From Cycas panzhihuaensis (Eukaryota; Cycadophyta): DNA of 64,000 nucleotides. A model generated the notes under the pieces. The model saw only the letters and a program-made list of their open reading frames with translations. It did not search any database and had not been told where the DNA came from. Position 1 is the first letter of the stretch. The number at the start of each line of letters is the position of its first letter. The translations under genes were made by a program, and so were the position numbers. The DNA lies in assembly GCA_023213395.1 (NCBI GenBank), contig CM041465.1, positions 69,199,741 to 69,263,740 of the forward strand, in the 5' to 3' direction. Shown one piece after another: positions 59,140-64,000 of this stretch.

Positions 59140-60480
59140 GGCCTCCTTATTGAGTGTTGGGGTTCCTTTGATTCTTAGGTAGGAACTACTACTTGTTCTA
59201 CTATCTTTGACTTTGATTAGGTCTTGGGGTCTAATTCTATTAATGGAATTAGCCTGGTTGTTGAAATACTGGCCCTCCTCATGGATAAATAAGGCCTTCT
59301 TATTATGAGATAAGGCTTCCTTGTTAGAAGTAGGGGGCACCTTATTGTAGAATAGGGCCTCATTATTATAGATAAGGGGATCCTTGTGGAGGGTATGGTC
59401 CTCCCTCCTTATTGATAACTTTATCCTTATTATTGATAAATTTATCCACGTTGTTGATATTTGGGTGCTCCTTATGGATAAAATGGGGCTACTTGTTGAA
59501 AGCAAGGCCCATAAGGTTGGCTCCCTTGATTTTATAACATTTGTAGATCAACCTGGCATCTCCTATATTCAACAATAATGTGACCAGTTTTCTCATAGTA
59601 TAAGCAGGTGACATTGGATCTACTCTACTTTTTTTTTTTTTTTTGTTTAAGGATGTGGTGGTTGTTGAGACTGCTAAGGCTGCTAACTTTGATTAGAGGA
59701 AGTACTAACTTGATATGGTTGATGCTGATTTATCTCTTGAGAGATGTCTAAGGAGTCTAATTATTGAGCAAGATTTTGAAGTTAACTGGGTTTCTGAGCT
59801 AGCCATTGTGTAGTCGTAACCCTCTCTGAGTTTTAGGTTGTAAATATGGGGATCGAGTTAGAGGTAGATGTTACCCCTAATCGATTGAGAATGTTCTCTT
59901 CTCTTAGCAGGAGCCCCCTAAAGATGATAAAATCTATTTTTGTGTAGTTATCATGTAGTTTAGAGATAAAGCTATTGTATTCTATGGGAAGAATATTAAG
60001 GATATTATATATCAAATTATAGTCTAAAGGAGGTTCTCCTAGGATAATTAATGAGTTTCTAATGGTTTTTACTTTAGTTATATGGGTTATAACATTACCT
60101 ATAAATAGGATGATAAAAATATATGCTTTGAGAGTCAAGCATCTTGACTCATCTTTCTTCTCATATAGATAAAAAAGGATGGTCTATGCTTCATGAGAGG
60201 TTTGGGTTGTCTCAATGTTCTAGTCTACTTGGTCTTATATCACTAAGTAGAGGAAGGACAAGGTAATATTATTCTTAGCTTTAAAGTTAGCTATTGTAAT
60301 AAGATCTAGTGGAATTGTGATGCTAGAGTCATTAGGGTCTTATGTTGGTCTAAGTAAGGGTATTCCACAATTTACGTATGCCCAAAAGTCATTCATAATG
60401 AGTAGGTTTTTTACTTATGTCTTCTAAGGGATAAAGTTATTGATGTTATTGAGTTTAATTACATTTGATAACAACATTTA
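59140..60480 (-). pseudogene. gag: Element E gag (UBN2-type) and knuckle
   Basis: At about 60150-59833 the translation has an E-K-K-D-E-S-R-C-L-T-L-K segment, then N-V-I-T-H-I-T-K-V-K-T-I, G-E-P-P-L-D-Y-N-L-I and L-P-I-E-Y-N-S-F-I, the UBN2 pattern. Near 59590 the segment C-L-Y-Y-E-K-T-G-H-I-I-V-E-Y keeps the CX2CX4HX4C spacing with the second and fourth Cys changed to Tyr. The piece 59505-59134 is a low-complexity Asn/Thr/Ser-rich continuation, probably the gag-protease linker; a short Leu/Asn/Lys-Glu-Ala block recurs in it. Confidence 0.75.
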
Positions 60481-62449
60481 TGATGATATTTTCTAATTGT
60501 CTTTTTGTTTTGGGTTTTAAGTGCTTATATACTAATCTACCTAGGGGCTACTAATCTAGAGTTCTAAGTTTTAGGGTCTCTAAGAAAGTTCATAGTTACT
60601 ATCATATCTAGTGGCACTTGCCCATAAGTGGCAAACCAGGGACCCTATATATCAGTATGTGATCTTAAATCTTTATATACCTCAGTATATATGCTACTAT
60701 GAAGGTCAAAGACCCCCTTGATTTATAGATCCACCTGCTCTAGAATTATGTCTAATAACAAATCTAATAGTAAGAACTTCACAACTAAGGCACTCACCCC
60801 TTCCAGGTCTAGTCTAGTCTCCAATCACTAAGGAAAATTTGCCACCTTAGCTTACCACTTTATACACCTTATAGCCAATGGTTTCTTTAACAAATTAGAG
60901 AAATACTGAAGGTATGTGTAGAGTGGTAACTTCAGGGGTCCTAACCATTCCCTTTGCAAGGTTGGTAAAGTTGTCTTGTTAATTTGTGATTATCTTGGTT
61001 ATTGTTTCAAGTTAAATATTGATTTTAAGATTAATTGCTTATAAACAAGTGTTATTTTTAAAAGAAAAGCTAAAAAGTAAAAGGAAATGCAAGAAATTAA
61101 AGAAAAATAAGAGGTTTAGAAATCTCTTTAAGTGGGCTTACACTAAGAAGATCAACTTCAATCTCCAAGGAAAACACTTACAAGAAACCAATCACAAACA
61201 ATTTATTAGCCTAAAAAATAGATTATAATAGTTAACTAGCAATCAATAATAGCATAAAACAACAAAAGTCCTTATAAAAAAATAAGTTTAATCCTTCAAG
61301 TAATAAAAGAAAGCTCAATAATGCTAAAAAAATTATCCCATTTTAGCAGGCTATAACTCTTACAAATTGAAACCCAATTAATCTCAAACTAACTTGAAAC
61401 TGTAGCCCTCTAGGTTAGCTTTCTAAGGGGTTTAGATAGTGCCTAATTTTGACTCTAGGTTGGAAAGTTGTGATAGAAACTATAACAGATATTCTTTATG
61501 GGTTGAAAAACGTGAAGATTAGGCTTAAGCCCCTTTGAAAACTAACCCTCAATCACTATACTATTATATGTGACCACCTGTTGGAGAGCTTAGGGGGTTG
61601 TAGACTTTAAAGCACTATGAAATACAATATAAACAATTTGTAAATACAAAAATTATAAAATATAATTACATTTATTTAAGATCTCCTTTTTGGCCAAATA
61701 ATAGGGCCATATAAGCTTGAATATGATCAATCTGAGGGGCTAAATGGTAGATTTAAGTTATCAACTTAAATCTAATTTAATATGAATTAAACTTTATGAA
61801 TTGTAATGTGTAAAAGCCAAAATTTTCAATGTAGAAAAAGTCGTGTGACTTTCCACGGCATGCGTGTACCTCTCCATGAGGCTTTGGCATGATCTAAGCT
61901 CGAAATCACTTTGTGAAAGCCTCAAGATCAATGGATCTTACATCTATAGGTTGTGGCACCTCTTCTCAAGTGGATTCGAAGCTTCCACGAAGAGAAATGA
62001 CATCAAAAAAGATTGTTGAATCTTGTGGAGGTCAAATGGATGCTTGGGGCTACAAATGAGCAAATAGACATAAAACACTTTGTGAATTTTCCTATAACAA
62101 GGCCTAAGAAGCCTTATAGGACTATTACATTCAATGAAACTTCATTTAGAAGTGAAATATAGCCTGCACAAACATATTAGGATTGAAAAAGAGGCCAAAA
62201 TAGAGTTGTTTCAATAAAAAATAGAACTGAGAGTTGCATGGCATATAAAAAAGTTGAAGATCAACAAATGCACACTACTATGATCTCTAAAACACTAGTA
62301 GTGACTTTAGATTGATTGGAGGCCACCAAATATTAAGAGAAAAGCTTAAAAAATATGGGACCAAGGTGTCGTTATGAGCAAATGAGCCTCTGTTTCTCAC
62401 TTATTTCTTAAAATAATGCTAAACAGAGCATGTAATAGTTATGATACCA
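60481..62449 (-). other. Element E 5' leader, unusually long, nothing recognised
   Basis: About 2 kb separates the gag start from the primer site (TGGTATCAT, minus strand, ending at 62449). No domain is visible on either strand. It could be an untranslated leader or contain an unrecognised insertion. Confidence 0.5.
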
Positions 62450-62838
62450 TGTGAAAACTCTTCGAAGATCTAAATAGTATGTGCATTTAACAAAATACAA
62501 AGAAAAACTATTGAAATAATGAAATATTTAATCACATAAGAGCAAAACTTAGATGTGCAAAGGTTCATAGGTGAATTTTACTTTGTGAGACTCTAATCTA
62601 GAAGAGCTTTTGCATTAATAATAATTCAATGTATAAATAATAGGGAAAATGCCCTATGTATAGGCAATCCACCAAGGTTTACAATAATATAATTGGTCAA
62701 CATATTGGCATAAGTAGTGGACCTAACATAATTACATAATATAATTAAATTACAAATATTGGTTACCTAATATTACACAAATATATATAAGTATATGCAT
62801 AATACATGGTAATGAAGGTGACATTATTAGTTTTAACA
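62450..62838 (-). repeat. Element E 5' LTR
   Basis: 389 bp, TGTGAAAAC...TTTAACA on the plus strand, followed by CCTAT. Confidence 0.93.
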
Positions 62839-62843
62839 CCTAT

Positions 62844-64000
62844 TACTACTCAAAACTAAAATGCAATGTTGATGACCTAATAAGATGCCTCCTACCTTTA
62901 AAAAGGTTTAATCTAGACTAGATGTTGGCAATGCTTACTCAAGGTAGAGTTAGGTACTCTTAACACCCTTTGATAGCTTAATCACTTCAAGAATTCAATG
63001 GATACTAATAAGACAAAATGCCTCAATACCAATTATGTTTGTCCAAAAGCAAAGGGAGAGATGATGGTCGATCAACCCATGGGGGCTGATTCATGATATT
63101 GGATGAGTCGATCCACCAAATCAGAAAGCATCTCTTGAAGAATAACATAATCCAAAACTACATCTATAAAACTAAGGATGATCATAACACTAAGAAAAAA
63201 TATGTATATCAAAATCTCTTAAGAGCATTTGGTCCTCACCACTGATTAATTTTCCACCTCTGCTCAATATAGACACCACACGAATGAGATGATCTACAAA
63301 ATGATTATTGCCATCAGGCCACCACTATAGGATTTTGTTGATGAACCACCTATCACTATGCCATCAACATGACAAATACTAACTAATCCTTATCTAGAGG
63401 CTACCTACTACAGAGTAGGGTCTTTACCCCACAAAGGCACCTCCTCACCTCTCTAACCAAGGAAATAGAATATAAGTAAAATTGGGTTCAACATCATTAA
63501 AATTTCATAAGCTACATCCTACTAGTCACATGACTACTACAATAATGAATACTCTCAACTCCACAAAACCCACCACATCCCCAAATGTGATAAATTTCCA
63601 ATAATATGGAAAAACAACCCACCATACGTACCATTATTAGAGTTGTAAAGAGGACCTTACTGCAAAATGGGTTCCTCCACTAAGTATACCACTACATACA
63701 TTACACCATTATTAATATGCTTCTTCAAATCTTAGGCTTTGAATGCCTTATCTAAGCTAATAGTCTAATAGAGCACACTCCAAATACAATCATGAGCCTA
63801 CTATAAAAAACCTGAAAAAGAGTTCTTTACTAAAGGTCCTATTTAGCCTCCTTCTACCTACACTACACCATTATTAATTTGCTACTTCAAATCTCATGCT
63901 CTAGTCAAGCCCACAATCCAACAGTGATCAATGTTGTCCCTAGTATAAGGAGCCCTTTCTAGACCTTGATACACCTTCATTAGTTCTTGGATCAATAGAG
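62844..64000. other. AT-rich right end, nothing recognised
   Basis: No domain seen. Two similar blocks sharing ACACCATTATTAAT and TTCAAATCT lie about 160 bases apart (near 63700 and 63861), perhaps an old tandem duplication. Confidence 0.4.

Larger units (their letters stand above)
55412..62838 (-). mobile_element. Element E: full-length Ty1/copia, decayed, with perfect target duplication
   Basis: LTRs 55412-55802 and 62450-62838 with CCTAT at 55407-55411 and 62839-62843. On the minus strand TGGTATCAT follows the LTR at 62449 and a C-rich (purine on minus) run lies at 55803. All copia domains can be traced in order: gag, zinc knuckle, integrase, RT, RNase H. It is broken by many stops. Confidence 0.93.

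Overview
The window is a stretch of nuclear DNA from a land plant, most likely a seed plant with a large repeat-rich genome. No intact cellular gene is visible. Nearly everything recognisable is LTR retrotransposon: Ty3/gypsy with tRNA-Asp-type or TGGCGAC-type primer sites, a chromovirus, and Ty1/copia with initiator-Met primer sites. There are also two decayed pieces of ordinary plant genes (a PTI1-like kinase and an ACT-repeat/ACR protein) and a long AT/GTAT microsatellite. The species cannot be named from the sequence.

Layout. 1-4478: a minus-strand gypsy element (A), cut by the left window edge and inserted into the gag of a second minus-strand gypsy element (B, 4484 to about 5935). About 6030-6250: a minus-strand PTI1-like kinase remnant. 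7720-10215: a decayed plus-strand copia (H). 10241-12653 and 22441-23120: two halves of one compound microsatellite, split by a GC-rich 9.8 kb element (T1, 12654-22440). T1 has 2.5 kb LTRs and only gag and protease. 23646-26834: a small copia derivative (G) with gag joined directly to RNase H. About 27090-29230: a decayed chromovirus (F). 29821-55013: a nest. Its host is a minus-strand copia-type element (D) with perfect 5-bp target duplications and 393-bp LTRs. D carries a gag and an intronless ACR-like gene fragment, and has been split by two plus-strand gypsy elements, B2 (33649-43372) and C (43863-54438). 55412-62838: a full-length but dead minus-strand copia (E) with a perfect CCTAT duplication. 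The remainder is AT-rich sequence with no recognised content.

The most interesting material is in the gypsy family A/B/B2/C. Its Gag carries up to four CCHC zinc knuckles, and in B2 the Gag N-terminus holds five 23-codon repeats. B2 and C both carry an extra reading frame between integrase and the 3' LTR. The two versions align over 50 residues without a gap (15 identities by eye) although the elements are otherwise well diverged. C also has about 1 kb of extra in-frame coding sequence between protease and reverse transcriptase that looks like a second Gag capsid module. The captured ACR fragment inside D is a second strong lead.

All coding regions contain stops or frameshifts, mostly explicable as C-to-T or G-to-A changes, so this is methylated, decaying repeat DNA. 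T1 stands out as the most GC-rich and least deaminated element. Divergence counts are by eye; every family call rests on motifs read from the translations, not on a database search.
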